64,000 bases of DNA from Pseudomonas sp. B6002 (GCF_013385985.1 NZ_JACAOY010000007.1:1-64000); one strand, 5' to 3'; shown: positions 47,882-56,150, counted from the stretch's first letter. Notes: a model not told the origin generated them from the sequence alone. Made by a program: numbers and translations.

Positions 47882-48325
47882 TTGAATTATTTTGACTACC
47901 ACACTTCCTTTCCTTGTTTCAATCCGTTACCATCCGCCGCGTTAGTACCAAGCTGAAAGTCAATTCTGGTCGAACAAGTCCCCTGAACAACACGGGATCG
48001 ACCACCTCGATGGTTTCCAGGTATGCCTTGCGACGACACAGCCTTTGAACAAGCAAAGGGTGTCGCGAAGTCTCAATACTCTGACCGAACCAACCTGCAA
48101 ATTGATCAGGATCTTCACCCCGGGCCCAGAACCTTTGCCCCTGTTGTGTTGCCTGCCCTCCTAAGTACCTACCTGCCAGCCCAAGCGCGCCTAACTTATC
48201 AGCGCTTCAAACTGGCTGCTTTGTTCCAGTCGGGTTCTTCGTTTGATCAATGGTGATCAACGTTACTGGAACGTTTTAACGTTGCACGGTTCTTAATCCG
48301 TGTCATTTGTAGGAACACCCATAAC
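47882..48325 (+). other. Long leader region without a credible gene
   Basis: About 440 bases before a 74-residue gene. A short open frame (48023-48256) has no ribosome site or coding character. The 3' end carries three AACGTT palindromes (48259-48264, 48270-48275, 48278-48283). The region may be a long 5' leader, a regulator binding region, or hold a small RNA. Confidence 0.5.
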
Positions 48326-48550
48326 ATGAACGCTCAAATCCACACTCAGGATGCCATTCGCACCCTCACCAACGCTTTTGCACCAATGAACTGCCTGATC
48401 ATGGCCGCTCGCAAAGGCTGCTTCAGCTTCACCCTGGTCAACGAACACGGCATCGCTCGTCACAGCGAACGCCTGTACCCCGATCAATACTCCAGCGCAG
48501 AACCGCTGCAGGCCGTGATCGAGCGTACCCGTCAGGCCCTGACTGCCTGA
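48326..48550 (+). CDS. Small conserved-looking protein of unknown function
   Basis: A 74-residue soluble protein (AARKGCFSFTLVNEHGIARH; SSAEPLQAVIERTRQAL). The codon use is typical of the genome and a strong intrinsic terminator follows at once, so it is very likely a real single-gene unit. AGGA lies about 11 bases before the ATG, slightly far. I do not recognise the family. Confidence 0.78.
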   Translation: MNAQIHTQDAIRTLTNAFAPMNCLIMAARKGCFSFTLVNEHGIARHSERLYPDQYSSAEPLQAVIERTRQALTA

Positions 48551-48574
48551 CTGACCCGAGTCGCTGAAACCCAA

Positions 48575-48603
48575 AAACCCTGCCTGAAAAGCAGGGTTTT
48601 TTA
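48575..48603 (+). terminator. Intrinsic terminator
   Basis: Stem AACCCTGC / GCAGGGTT with a seven-base loop followed by a run of T, 25 bases after the 74-residue gene. Confidence 0.92.
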
Positions 48604-48727
48604 TTGCCCAGAATTCAAGGTTTGAGTTTCTTTACTAAGGCCAAATAGATATAAACGTTATAACTAAATGAAGAAGATGTTTTAAAAACAGTCCTTTACA
48701 TCGCAAATATGACACTACACTTCAACT

Positions 48728-48797
48728 CAAGCGGCATGATCCGCTTGCGACGGGCCTGAGATCCGATCCACTGCTGCCAAGCCCCCTCTCTCAGGCC
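48728..48797 (+). other. Structured leader with two hairpins
   Basis: First hairpin: CAAGCGG/CCGCTTG with a six-base loop (48728-48747). Second: a perfect nine-pair GGCCTGAGA/TCTCAGGCC stem (48753-48797) with a 27-base loop. Neither is followed by a T run. They lie 30-100 bases before the 160-residue gene and could be a regulatory 5' leader or part of a small RNA. Confidence 0.5.
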
Positions 48798-48828
48798 TCG
48801 TCGACCACTTTCACGGATTGAGGCTTGT

Positions 48829-49311
48829 ATGGGTATCGCTGCCAGCGAATTGTGTCGTTATGTGATCAGGCCCACGCTGAAGTACCTGGGTCGGGATGAT
48901 CAAGCGGCCGAATCCTTGCTGCTGGGCATTGCTGCCAGCCAATCGGAACTGGGCTCGGCCCTGCACGATCGGCGCGGCCATGGCCTGTACAGCATCACCG
49001 AACCTCGTCACCGCGCACTCTGGGACGACTACCTGGCCCTGGACCCCGAACGCGCCAGCCTGGTGCGGGGGCTGGCCAGCCAGCATGCCTTTCTCAGCGC
49101 GCCGCAACTTGAGCTCACCGTCAACCTGCGTTACGCCACCGCCATCGCCTGGCTGCTGGTCGAACAGCACACACGTGCATTGCCTGCGCCTGGAGATGTT
49201 CTGGCGATGGCGCGTATCTGGAAAGAAATTTTTCATCCACAAGGAAGGCTGCGCGATTTCACTCAAGCCTGGCAAACCTGTGTTTCACCCATGAATCAGG
49301 TCACTTGTTGA
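48829..49311 (+). CDS. Protein resembling a phage virion/lysozyme-like family
   Basis: A 160-residue protein. The pattern LLLGIAASQSELG (glutamate E40), GLYSITEPRHRALWDDYL, then an Asn-x-x-Tyr-Ala-Thr-Ala-Ile-Ala helix (NLRYATAIAWLL) and a final WKEIFHPQGRLRDFTQAW resembles a family I know from phage particles, where the segments read roughly like TALVESGL, GLFQMEPATHDDIW, NLAYATAIAR and WKRYYNTPLGAGTVEEF. That family has a lysozyme-like look. The match is from memory of the pattern, not a search. GAGG lies five bases before the start. No phage genes surround it. Confidence 0.6.
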   Translation: MGIAASELCRYVIRPTLKYLGRDDQAAESLLLGIAASQSELGSALHDRRGHGLYSITEPRHRALWDDYLALDPERASLVRGLASQHAFLSAPQLELTVNLRYATAIAWLLVEQHTRALPAPGDVLAMARIWKEIFHPQGRLRDFTQAWQTCVSPMNQVTC

Positions 49312-49457
49312 TCAGGCGTTTTGCAAGATTCGGCTAAAAACGTTGATTTTGGTCGGATTGTCCTACAAAACCGCTCTATCTCCTGCATTACAGCCTATAG
49401 CGCGAACTTAAATTTATTGTTACTTTCCGCAGCGGTGATCACCACGGAGTTCTAATA

Positions 49458-50762
49458 ATGAAAAAAGTAATGCTCAAGACCACACTTAGCCTCGCCGTTA
49501 CCATGGCATCCTCCCAACTGTTCGCGAGCGGCTTTGCCCTCAACGAACAAGATGTCGCCGGTATGGGTACGGGTTTCGCAGGCCGCTCTTCTTCTGCCGA
49601 TAACGCAAGCACTGTCTACGGTAACCCTGCCGGTATGGCTCGCCTGGAAGGCCAGCAAATCACTGGTGGTGTTGCAGCGATCGACGCCAGCACCGACATC
49701 AAAGACGCCAGTGGCCGTTCGGCCGGTACCAACAAAGGCGACATGGTGCCCTTCACTGCCGTTCCTTTTGCCTTCTACACCAACAAGCTCAACGACCAGT
49801 GGGCTGTCGGTTTCGGCTTCTACGCCCCGTTCGGCTTGAAGACCGACTACGAACGTGGCTTCCAGGGCCGAGCTTTTGGCAGCAAGAGCGAAGTTGCGGT
49901 CATGACCTTCCAGCCAACGGTCAGCTACGCATTCAATGACAAGGTTTCCATCGGTTTTGGCCCGACCATCAACCGCATCGCCGGCACCCTGGAATCGCAG
50001 CCAAACCTGGGTTTGCTGCCGCTTCCTGGCCTCGCTGGCACCGGTGACAACAAAGTCAAAGTCAAAGGCGACGACACCGCACTCGGCTTCAACGCCGGTA
50101 TCCTGGTGCAAGCCACCGACACCACCCGCGTCGGCCTGACTTATCACTCGAAAGTGAAGTACAAGCTTGAAGGCCACACCGAAGTAACCCCGGCAGCCAA
50201 CGTGCCTGCAGGTTACCTCAAGCCTGGCCGCTATGACGCGTCGCTGAAAGTTGACACCCCTGAATCCTGGGACGCCTCGGTCACTCAAGACATGAACGAC
50301 GCCTGGAAACTCTACGCGGGTGCAACCTGGACTCGCTGGAGCCGCTTGAAAGACATTACCGTCAACAACGAAGGCGTTACCGCAGCCGGTGGTGGTGCAC
50401 TCGCACCTAGCATCGTGAGCAAGATTCAGGAGCCACAAAACTGGCACGACACCTGGGCCTACGCTGTAGGTACCTCGTACCAGCTCACCAAGCAAGTGGT
50501 GCTGCGTACCGGTCTGACCTTCGACCAGTCGCCGACCAACAACACTGACCGCTCGCCACGTATCCCTACCGGCGACCGGACCATCTTCAGTGTCGGCCTG
50601 GGCTACGCAGTGATGGATAACATGACCGTCGACCTGGCTTACTCCTACCTCAAGGAAGAGCCGGTCAAGGTCAACAAGTCCAACGCACTGGGGCAGACTT
50701 ACGCCTCCAAGTACGAAAACAGCGCCAACGGTTTCGGCCTGGGCGTGACGTACAAGTTCTGA
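49458..50762 (+). CDS. FadL/OmpP1/TodX-family outer-membrane transport protein
   Basis: A 434-residue outer-membrane barrel. The signal peptide is about residues 1-23 (ending LFASG); the mature N-terminus has the FadL hatch pattern (FALNEQDVAGMGTGFAGRSSSADNASTVYGNPAGM in parts), including the conserved NPAG. The C-terminus ends GVTYKF, an aromatic end typical of barrels. The family takes up long-chain fatty acids and hydrophobic compounds. It resembles P. aeruginosa PA1288, and the next genes follow the PA1287-PA1285 order. A strong terminator follows. Confidence 0.93.
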   Translation: MKKVMLKTTLSLAVTMASSQLFASGFALNEQDVAGMGTGFAGRSSSADNASTVYGNPAGMARLEGQQITGGVAAIDASTDIKDASGRSAGTNKGDMVPFTAVPFAFYTNKLNDQWAVGFGFYAPFGLKTDYERGFQGRAFGSKSEVAVMTFQPTVSYAFNDKVSIGFGPTINRIAGTLESQPNLGLLPLPGLAGTGDNKVKVKGDDTALGFNAGILVQATDTTRVGLTYHSKVKYKLEGHTEVTPAANVPAGYLKPGRYDASLKVDTPESWDASVTQDMNDAWKLYAGATWTRWSRLKDITVNNEGVTAAGGGALAPSIVSKIQEPQNWHDTWAYAVGTSYQLTKQVVLRTGLTFDQSPTNNTDRSPRIPTGDRTIFSVGLGYAVMDNMTVDLAYSYLKEEPVKVNKSNALGQTYASKYENSANGFGLGVTYKF

Positions 50763-50773
50763 TCCCTGCCGCA

Positions 50774-50816
50774 TAAAAAAGCCCCGCTTTCCTGCAAAGG
50801 AAGCGGGGCTTTTTAG
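50774..50816. terminator. Bidirectional intrinsic terminator
   Basis: AAAAAAGCCCCGCTT and its complement form a long stem with T runs on both strands, between the convergent fadL-type gene and the glutathione peroxidase gene. Confidence 0.93.
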
Positions 50817-50826
50817 TGGCCGCTGA

Positions 50827-51378
50827 TCAGGGTTTTGAAGCCAACGCCTGCTCAACCGCCTTGATCAGCTCCGGGCTGTCCGGCTTGGTCAGGCTGGAGA
50901 AATTGGCAATCACCTTGCCCTGGCGATCCACCACGTACTTGTAGAAATTCCACTTCGGCGCACTGGTCTGCTGCGCCAGCACCTTGAACAGGTGCACCGC
51001 ATCCGGCCCCTTGACCCTCTGCGGCTCCGTCATGGTGAAGGTCACGCCGTAGTTCACGTAACAGACCTTGGCCGTCTCTTCGCCGGTCTTGGCTTCCTGC
51101 TTGAAGTCATCGGACGGCACGCCAATCACTTCCAGCCCCTGGCTCTTGTAGCGTTGGTAGAGGGCTTCGAGGCCTTTGAACTGCGGCGCGAAACCACAGA
51201 AGCTGGCGGTATTGACGATCACCAGCGGCTTGCCGGCGAAGCGCTGGCACAGGTCGATGGATTCCTTGGCGCGTAACTTGGGCAGTTGGCCTTCCAGCAA
51301 AGGCGGGCAGTCGGCCGCCATCGCGACTCCGCCAAACGCAGCCATCAGGACGGGTACAGCGAGCCAACGCTTCAGCAT
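50827..51378 (-). CDS. Periplasmic glutathione peroxidase family protein
   Basis: A 183-residue thioredoxin-fold peroxidase with a signal peptide (about 1-21, AMA cleavage). The peroxidatic cysteine is C61 in [16 protein letters not shown], followed by the family tryptophan in [11 protein letters not shown]. The usual CNQFGGQEPG block is replaced by [12 protein letters not shown], so the glutamine of the catalytic tetrad is probably supplied by KQE; thioredoxin-like reductant is more likely than glutathione. It corresponds in order to PA1287. It is the last gene of the marR-MFS-small protein operon. Confidence 0.9.
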   Translation of the reverse strand: MLKRWLAVPVLMAAFGGVAMAADCPPLLEGQLPKLRAKESIDLCQRFAGKPLVIVNTASFCGFAPQFKGLEALYQRYKSQGLEVIGVPSDDFKQEAKTGEETAKVCYVNYGVTFTMTEPQRVKGPDAVHLFKVLAQQTSAPKWNFYKYVVDRQGKVIANFSSLTKPDSPELIKAVEQALASKP

Positions 51379-51412
51379 GTGGGATGTCCTTGCAAGAGTT
51401 CAGGCAACGAAC

Positions 51413-51532
51413 TTAACAGATCGACATACCCAGTTGCATCAACGCCAACCCACCGTGCTGCCAGCCCCACCAAGCGAGGAGCAGCAAGAGCACGGCCGCC
51501 ACCGGCAGCAGGAACCGCAACGCTACACTCAT
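51413..51532 (-). CDS. Small membrane protein, 39 residues, coupled to the MFS gene
   Basis: A short gene missed by length cut-offs. Its ATG overlaps the MFS stop (ATGA) and GGAGG lies five bases upstream, a strong site inside the last MFS codons. The product is a single hydrophobic helix (about residues 5-24) followed by WWGWQHGG and a Leu/Met-rich end, finishing in cysteine. It stops 34 bases before the peroxidase gene. I infer an inner-membrane small protein acting with the transporter or peroxidase. The family is not known to me. Confidence 0.75.
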   Translation of the reverse strand: MSVALRFLLPVAAVLLLLLAWWGWQHGGLALMQLGMSIC

Positions 51533-52737
51533 GCCGCCTCCAGTTGGGTTTGCAAACGCGCCACCGGCCGCTCACGCACCGGCCAGTTCAACGCAGCAGC
51601 GAGCAGGCTCAGCAGGATCGCCACCTGCCAGATCAGATCGTAGTTGCCGGTTCGATCATAGACCACCCCACCCAACCAGCCGCCGAGGAACGAACCCAAC
51701 TGGTGGAACAGGAACACGATCCCCCCGAGCATCGAGAGGTTTCGTACACCAAACAACGTCGCAACCGTACCGTTGGTCAGCGGCACGGTGGACAGCCACA
51801 GGAAGCCCATGGCCATGCCAAACAGGTAGGCCGTGACTTCGGTCACCGGGGCCCACAGGAACAACACAATCACCACCGCGCGCAGCAGGTACAACCCGGT
51901 CAGCAAGCGCGGCTTGGACATGCGCCCGCCCAGCCAGCCGGCGGTGTAGGTGCCGAACACGTTGAACAGGCCGATCAATGCCAACACCGTGGTGCCGACA
52001 GTCGCGGGCAGGTGTTGGTCAACCAGGTACGCTGGCAGGTGCACGCCGATAAACACCACCTGGAAACCACACACGAAAAAGCCGAAGGCCAGCAGCCAGA
52101 ACCCGGAATGGGAGCAGGCTTCCTTCAAGGCTTCGCGCATCGTCTGCTGACCGACCACCGCCGGCAGCGGCCGGTCCTTGAGCATGGCCACCAACGGCAG
52201 GATCAGCGCGACCATCATGCCCAGCGCCAACAGCGCCGCCGACCAGCCCAGCCAGCCGATCAAACCGAGGGTGCCCGGCACCATGGCGAACTGGCCGAAA
52301 GAACCGGCTGCGCTGGCAATACCCATGGCCATGCTGCGTTTTTCAGGAGGCACGGCGCGCCCCACCACGCCCAGAATGACCGAGAACGATGTGCCGGAAA
52401 GGCCGATACCGATCAACAAGCCGGCACTCAGGGACAACGACCACGCCGAGTCGGACATGCCCATCAACACCAGGCCTGCGGCGTACAGCACGCCCCCGAC
52501 AAACACCGCCTTGGTCGCGCCAAAGCGGTCGGCCAGGGCTCCGGTGAACGGCTGCGCCAGGCCCCAGATCAGGTTCTGCAAGGCGATAGCGAAAGCAAAG
52601 GTTTCGCGGCCCCAGCCAAATTCGCTGCTCATCGGTGCCAGGAACAGGCCGAAGCCGTGCCGCACACCCAAGGACAGCGCCAGGATCAGCGCACTCCCCA
52701 AAAGAACCCAGCCACTGGTGCGCCACATCGAGGTCAT
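51529..52737 (-). CDS. Major facilitator superfamily transporter
   Basis: A 402-residue MFS protein with 12 predicted membrane segments. The loop 2-3 motif is present (ALADRFGATKAVFVGG, about residues 65-80). The set resembles oxalate/formate-antiporter-like or unknown-major-facilitator groups, and gene order matches PA1286. Substrate is unknown. It follows the MarR gene by about 50 bases that contain a perfect 16-base palindrome, and overlaps the small membrane protein gene by four bases. Confidence 0.93.
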   Translation of the reverse strand: MTSMWRTSGWVLLGSALILALSLGVRHGFGLFLAPMSSEFGWGRETFAFAIALQNLIWGLAQPFTGALADRFGATKAVFVGGVLYAAGLVLMGMSDSAWSLSLSAGLLIGIGLSGTSFSVILGVVGRAVPPEKRSMAMGIASAAGSFGQFAMVPGTLGLIGWLGWSAALLALGMMVALILPLVAMLKDRPLPAVVGQQTMREALKEACSHSGFWLLAFGFFVCGFQVVFIGVHLPAYLVDQHLPATVGTTVLALIGLFNVFGTYTAGWLGGRMSKPRLLTGLYLLRAVVIVLFLWAPVTEVTAYLFGMAMGFLWLSTVPLTNGTVATLFGVRNLSMLGGIVFLFHQLGSFLGGWLGGVVYDRTGNYDLIWQVAILLSLLAAALNWPVRERPVARLQTQLEAA

Positions 52738-52752
52738 TTCTTATTCTCCGCC

Positions 52753-52768
52753 GCGGGTATATACCCGC
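52753..52768. promoter_or_regulatory. Perfect palindrome, likely MarR operator (internal)
   Basis: GCGGGTATATACCCGC is a perfect 16-base palindrome 16 bases upstream of the MFS start. A one-mismatch copy of its core lies upstream of the marR gene. Confidence 0.7.
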
Positions 52769-52790
52769 TTGTGTTCGAACAAACCCGCCT

Positions 52791-53195
52791 TCAAGCGAGT
52801 TCGTCCAGCAAGGCCAACAGGGTTTCGCGCTTTTCCGCGCCCAGTTGATCGATCAATTTCTGCTGCGCCGTTTCCCACGCCGGCAATGCCGCCGCCAGCC
52901 GTTCGATGCCAGCGTCCGTCAACAACACCAGACGGTTGCGCAAGTCATCACCTTCAACCATCTGCACCAAGCCCTCACCTTCCAGCACCCGCAGGTTTCG
53001 CCCCAGGGTGCTGCGGTCCAGGCCCATGGCTTCGGCCAGGCTGGAAATACTCGGCTGGTCGAGGCGTTGCAAGTTGCACAGCAAAGAATACTGGGCAACG
53101 TTGATCCCGAAGCCGTCGAGAGCGCCGTCGTAATGCCTGCTGACGCCACGGGCGGCGCGACGCAGGTTTGTGCATAAACATTGGGAGGCAAGCAT
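52791..53195 (-). CDS. MarR-family regulator
   Basis: A 134-residue winged-helix regulator (PSISSLAEAMGLDRSTLGRNL helix-turn-helix, about residues 48-68; wing EGDDLRNRLVLL). Two cysteines near the N-terminus (C6, C8) are in the region where redox-sensing OhrR/OspR-type MarR proteins carry their sensor cysteine, which would fit a peroxidase gene in the same operon, but this is only a suggestion. Order matches PA1285. There is no clear ribosome site before the ATG; the message may have a very short leader because the operator lies six bases upstream. Confidence 0.88.
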   Translation of the reverse strand: MLASQCLCTNLRRAARGVSRHYDGALDGFGINVAQYSLLCNLQRLDQPSISSLAEAMGLDRSTLGRNLRVLEGEGLVQMVEGDDLRNRLVLLTDAGIERLAAALPAWETAQQKLIDQLGAEKRETLLALLDELA

Positions 53196-53200
53196 GGAGC

Positions 53201-53212
53201 GTGTATATACCC
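53201..53212. promoter_or_regulatory. Likely MarR operator (autoregulatory copy)
   Basis: GTGTATATACCC differs by one base from the palindrome core GGGTATATACCC found before the MFS gene. It lies just upstream of the marR start codon, a position that would block transcription. Confidence 0.65.
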
Positions 53213-53237
53213 GGGATTAAGGAAATGCAAGAAAGTG

Positions 53238-53966
53238 TTACAAGGCCAAGCCGACCAGCACCGCCACTTCCAGCAGCTCCAGCAGCGCGCCGGCTGTGTC
53301 GCCGGTGGTGCCGCCGAGGCGATTGACCATCAACTGACGCAGCCCCATGAAGCATATGGCAGCGAGCAGCACGGCGATTCCGCCACTGAAACCACCGATC
53401 AGAATGCACGCCAGGCCGCTGAGGATCAGCACCTGTTGACCGACAAGCCTGGGTAAATGATCCGACAGCGCCTGACCCAATCCGCCGGCGCGCACATAGC
53501 GTGTGGTGAGGAACAGCGCCAGCAACGATGCCCGCCCGATCAGCGGAGCCAGGATCAAAGCCGCGCCGTTGTGTTGCTCGATCAACGCCACCAACGCGGT
53601 GAATTTGAGCAGCAACACCAACCCCAGGGTGACCACAGCGATCGGGCCGCTGCGCGGGTCCTTCATGATCGTGAGCGTACGCTCGCGGTCACCGAAGCCG
53701 CCGAGCCAGGCGTCGGCGCTGTCGGCCAAACCGTCCAGGTGCAAACCACCGCTGAGCAACACCCAGGCAGTCAGCAGCAGCGCCGCGTGCAATAACAGCG
53801 GCGCGCCCATCAGCGCCGTATTCAGCCCCCACAGCAACACACCGAACAGCAAGCCGACCACCGGATAAAACAGCAGTGAACGCCCCATTTCCTGAGGCTG
53901 CGGCATGCCCGGCAGACGAATCGGCAGGCTGCTGAGAAATTGCAAGGCGATCCAGAACGGCAGCAT
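53238..53966 (-). CDS. cobS: Adenosylcobinamide-GDP ribazoletransferase
   Basis: A 242-residue integral membrane protein (CobS/CobV). The family segment GGLHLDGLADSADAWLGG (about residues 72-90) carries the conserved aspartates. It joins adenosylcobinamide-GDP to alpha-ribazole or its phosphate, giving cobalamin. It is the last gene of the cob operon, two bases after the phosphatase gene. Length is normal. Confidence 0.95.
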   Translation of the reverse strand: MLPFWIALQFLSSLPIRLPGMPQPQEMGRSLLFYPVVGLLFGVLLWGLNTALMGAPLLLHAALLLTAWVLLSGGLHLDGLADSADAWLGGFGDRERTLTIMKDPRSGPIAVVTLGLVLLLKFTALVALIEQHNGAALILAPLIGRASLLALFLTTRYVRAGGLGQALSDHLPRLVGQQVLILSGLACILIGGFSGGIAVLLAAICFMGLRQLMVNRLGGTTGDTAGALLELLEVAVLVGLAL

Positions 53967-53968
53967 GT

Positions 53969-54544
53969 CTACTCCACTTCCTTGAGTTGACCGCCTGCCG
54001 TGACCTGCAGGCGGAACAACCCACCGTGGCCGACTTCAACATTCAGCAACTGCTCACGAGGCAAACCCCGCGCCTGCGCCAACAGCAAACGCATGACTCC
54101 ACCATGGCTGATCAACAACACACGCTGCCCGGCGTAGGCCTGATGCAAGCGTGCGACGGCGCCCAGAACCCGATGGGAAAAGTCACGCACCGGCTCCCCA
54201 TCAGGCGGCGTGAAGCCATAAGGATCGGCCCAGAACAGCCCGAGCCCTTCAGCATCAATTTCCATCAACGCCGCAGCACTCTGCCCTTCCCAGGCGCCGA
54301 AGTGCAGCTCTTGCAGGTCCTTATCCAGACTCACCGGCAGGTTCAGGCGTTCGCCCAATTCCTCGGCGAAACGCGCACAGCGTTGCAGCGGCGAGCTGAC
54401 CAAACGGTCCCACGGCCCTTGCTGCAACACGGCAGCACGCATCTGCGCCCAACCGGTGGCCGTCAACGCATCGTCCAGGCTGCCACGCAGGCCGCCACCC
54501 AATTCGGTTTCGCCGTGACGCAGCAGGTCCAGGTGCAAGGTCAT
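53969..54544 (-). CDS. cobC: Alpha-ribazole phosphatase (histidine phosphatase family)
   Basis: A 191-residue phosphoglycerate-mutase-like phosphatase. The catalytic histidine is H10 in LLRHGETE and the second histidine lies in [12 protein letters not shown]. It removes phosphate from alpha-ribazole-phosphate or cobalamin-phosphate in the last steps of B12 synthesis. The start ATG at 54544 overlaps the cobT stop (ATGA); a longer frame is rejected. The name cobC follows Salmonella usage. Confidence 0.92.
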   Translation of the reverse strand: MTLHLDLLRHGETELGGGLRGSLDDALTATGWAQMRAAVLQQGPWDRLVSSPLQRCARFAEELGERLNLPVSLDKDLQELHFGAWEGQSAAALMEIDAEGLGLFWADPYGFTPPDGEPVRDFSHRVLGAVARLHQAYAGQRVLLISHGGVMRLLLAQARGLPREQLLNVEVGHGGLFRLQVTAGGQLKEVE

Positions 54545-55596
54545 GCCGGGCGGTCTGCCACGGCGGCTTCGGCGAAGGTCGCCATCTGCCCGTGCAACGC
54601 ACACGCCAGGCGCAACAACGGTACCGCCAGCGCCGCACCGCTGCCTTCACCCAGGCGCAGGCCCAGGTCCAGCAGTGGCGCCGCCTCAAGGCTTTGCAGC
54701 ACATGACGATGGCCCGGTTCGGCCCCACGATGGCCAAACACCAGCCACTCGCGACACGCCGGGTTCAGGCGAGTAGCGACCAACGCCGCCACGCTGCAGA
54801 TAAACCCGTCCACCAGCACGACGATGCCCTCCTGGGCACAGGCCAGGTAAGCGCCAACCAACGCGGCGATTTCAAAACCGCCCAGGTTGAAGAGGGTCTG
54901 CAACGCATCGCCGCGCTGCCCCGCATGCAGGGCCAGCGCACGCTCGATCACCGCCACCTTGTGGCTCACGCCCTGGGCGTTCAAGCCGGTGCCCGGGCCT
55001 GTCAGGTCGCTGACCTGGCAGGCCAGCAATGCACAGGCCAGCGCGCTTGCCGCCGTGGTGTTGCCGATCCCCATCTCACCGCCAATAAACAGCTGGGCGC
55101 CGCTTTCCAGCGCACGGCGTGCGCTGTCGCGGCCGGCTTGCAGGGCGAGCCGTCCTTGAGCCTCGGTCATTGCCGGGCCGTTGACGAAATTGGCAGTGCC
55201 CGCACCGATGTTCAGGTGGCGCACGCCCGGCAGGTTCAGCGCAGGCGTTACCGTGCCCAGGTCGACCACTTCCAATTGCGCATCCAGTTGCCGCGCCAAT
55301 ACGCTGATGGCCGCACCGCCGGTGACAAAGTTGTGCAGCATCTGCCCGGTGACTTCCTGCGGGAAAGCCGACACGCCCTCCGCCACCACCCCGTGGTCAC
55401 CGGCAAAGATCGCGATCCACAGTGAATCCACCGACGGCTTGACCGTGCCCTGCAAGCCGGCCAATTGCACCGCCAAGGCTTCCAGTTGGCCGAGGGAGCC
55501 GGCCGGTTTGGTCAATTGCTGCTGGCGCGCCAGCGCTTGAGCGTGCGCCGAGGCGTCGATGGTTTTGCAGGGGTTGAGCCACCAGGTGTCAGTCAT
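54541..55596 (-). CDS. cobT: Nicotinate-nucleotide:dimethylbenzimidazole phosphoribosyltransferase
   Basis: A 351-residue CobT. The catalytic glutamate is in the C-terminal GHRGAEPGH motif, and the nucleotide-binding segment [15 protein letters not shown] is near residue 65. It activates 5,6-dimethylbenzimidazole (made by BluB in the same operon) to alpha-ribazole phosphate. I place the start at 55596 (MTDTWWLNP), overlapping the cobU stop; a 29-residue extension lies within cobU and is rejected. Confidence 0.96.
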   Translation of the reverse strand: MTDTWWLNPCKTIDASAHAQALARQQQLTKPAGSLGQLEALAVQLAGLQGTVKPSVDSLWIAIFAGDHGVVAEGVSAFPQEVTGQMLHNFVTGGAAISVLARQLDAQLEVVDLGTVTPALNLPGVRHLNIGAGTANFVNGPAMTEAQGRLALQAGRDSARRALESGAQLFIGGEMGIGNTTAASALACALLACQVSDLTGPGTGLNAQGVSHKVAVIERALALHAGQRGDALQTLFNLGGFEIAALVGAYLACAQEGIVVLVDGFICSVAALVATRLNPACREWLVFGHRGAEPGHRHVLQSLEAAPLLDLGLRLGEGSGAALAVPLLRLACALHGQMATFAEAAVADRPA

Positions 55597-56114
55597 AACG
55601 CAGTACCTTTCAAAGTCAGGGGCAGGCCGGCGACCGTCAGGACAACGCGCTGACACCGCTCGGCCAAGGCTTGATGCAGCCAACCGGCTTCATCCACATA
55701 GCGGCGAGTCAATTCGCCCAGCGGCACGACACCCAGACCGGTCTCGTTGCTGACAAAAATGATTTCACCCGGCAACGACGCCAGGGTGTCCAGCAGTTGG
55801 TCGCGCTCGATCGCCAGGCGCTCGCCGTCTTCGAGCATCAGCAGGTTGGTCAGCCACAGGGTCAGGCAGTCCACCAGCAGGCATTGCCCAGCGGCTGCGT
55901 TTTCCCGCAGGACGCGCGCCAGTTCAAGCGGTTCTTCGATCAGGCCCCAGTGGTCGGGGCGACGTTGGCGGTGCAGGGCGACACGCGCATTCATCTCACC
56001 ATCCAGCGGCTCGCTGGTGGCGATGTAGGTGACCGGCAGGCCACTGTCGCTGGCGAGTTTTTCGGCCAGGCGGCTTTTGCCGGAGCGGGCACCACCCAAA
56101 ATCAGTTGATGCAT
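55593..56114 (-). CDS. cobU: Adenosylcobinamide kinase/guanylyltransferase
   Basis: A 173-residue bifunctional enzyme (CobU, also called CobP). The P-loop is GGARSGKSR (residues 7-15) and the NETGLG segment (about 122-127) is typical. It phosphorylates adenosylcobinamide and then attaches GMP. The gene overlaps cobT and is separated from cobQ by 76 bases that contain half a REP element, the only larger gap in the operon. Confidence 0.96.
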   Translation of the reverse strand: MHQLILGGARSGKSRLAEKLASDSGLPVTYIATSEPLDGEMNARVALHRQRRPDHWGLIEEPLELARVLRENAAAGQCLLVDCLTLWLTNLLMLEDGERLAIERDQLLDTLASLPGEIIFVSNETGLGVVPLGELTRRYVDEAGWLHQALAERCQRVVLTVAGLPLTLKGTAL

Positions 56115-56123
56115 GCTGCAAAC

Positions 56124-56150
56124 CTGTAGGAGCCGGCTTGCCGGCGATGA
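56124..56150. repeat. Single REP unit
   Basis: CTGTAGGAGCCGGCTTGCCG plus GCGATGA without an inverted partner, between cobQ and cobU. Confidence 0.85.

Noticed and set aside
48023-48256. 77-codon plus-strand frame in the leader region
   Set aside because: No ribosome site, low-complexity Pro/Ala/Gln translation, and no overlap or spacing that suggests an operon with the following gene.
51413-51532. Suspected one-base frameshift in the small membrane protein gene
   Set aside because: Rereading base by base gave one uninterrupted frame of 39 codons, so no frameshift exists.
27500-53200. Possible genomic or defence island in the accessory stretch
   Set aside because: All larger genes are typical Pseudomonas core or common accessory genes with normal base composition. 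I saw no integrase, transposase, attachment site, restriction, toxin-antitoxin or other defence genes.
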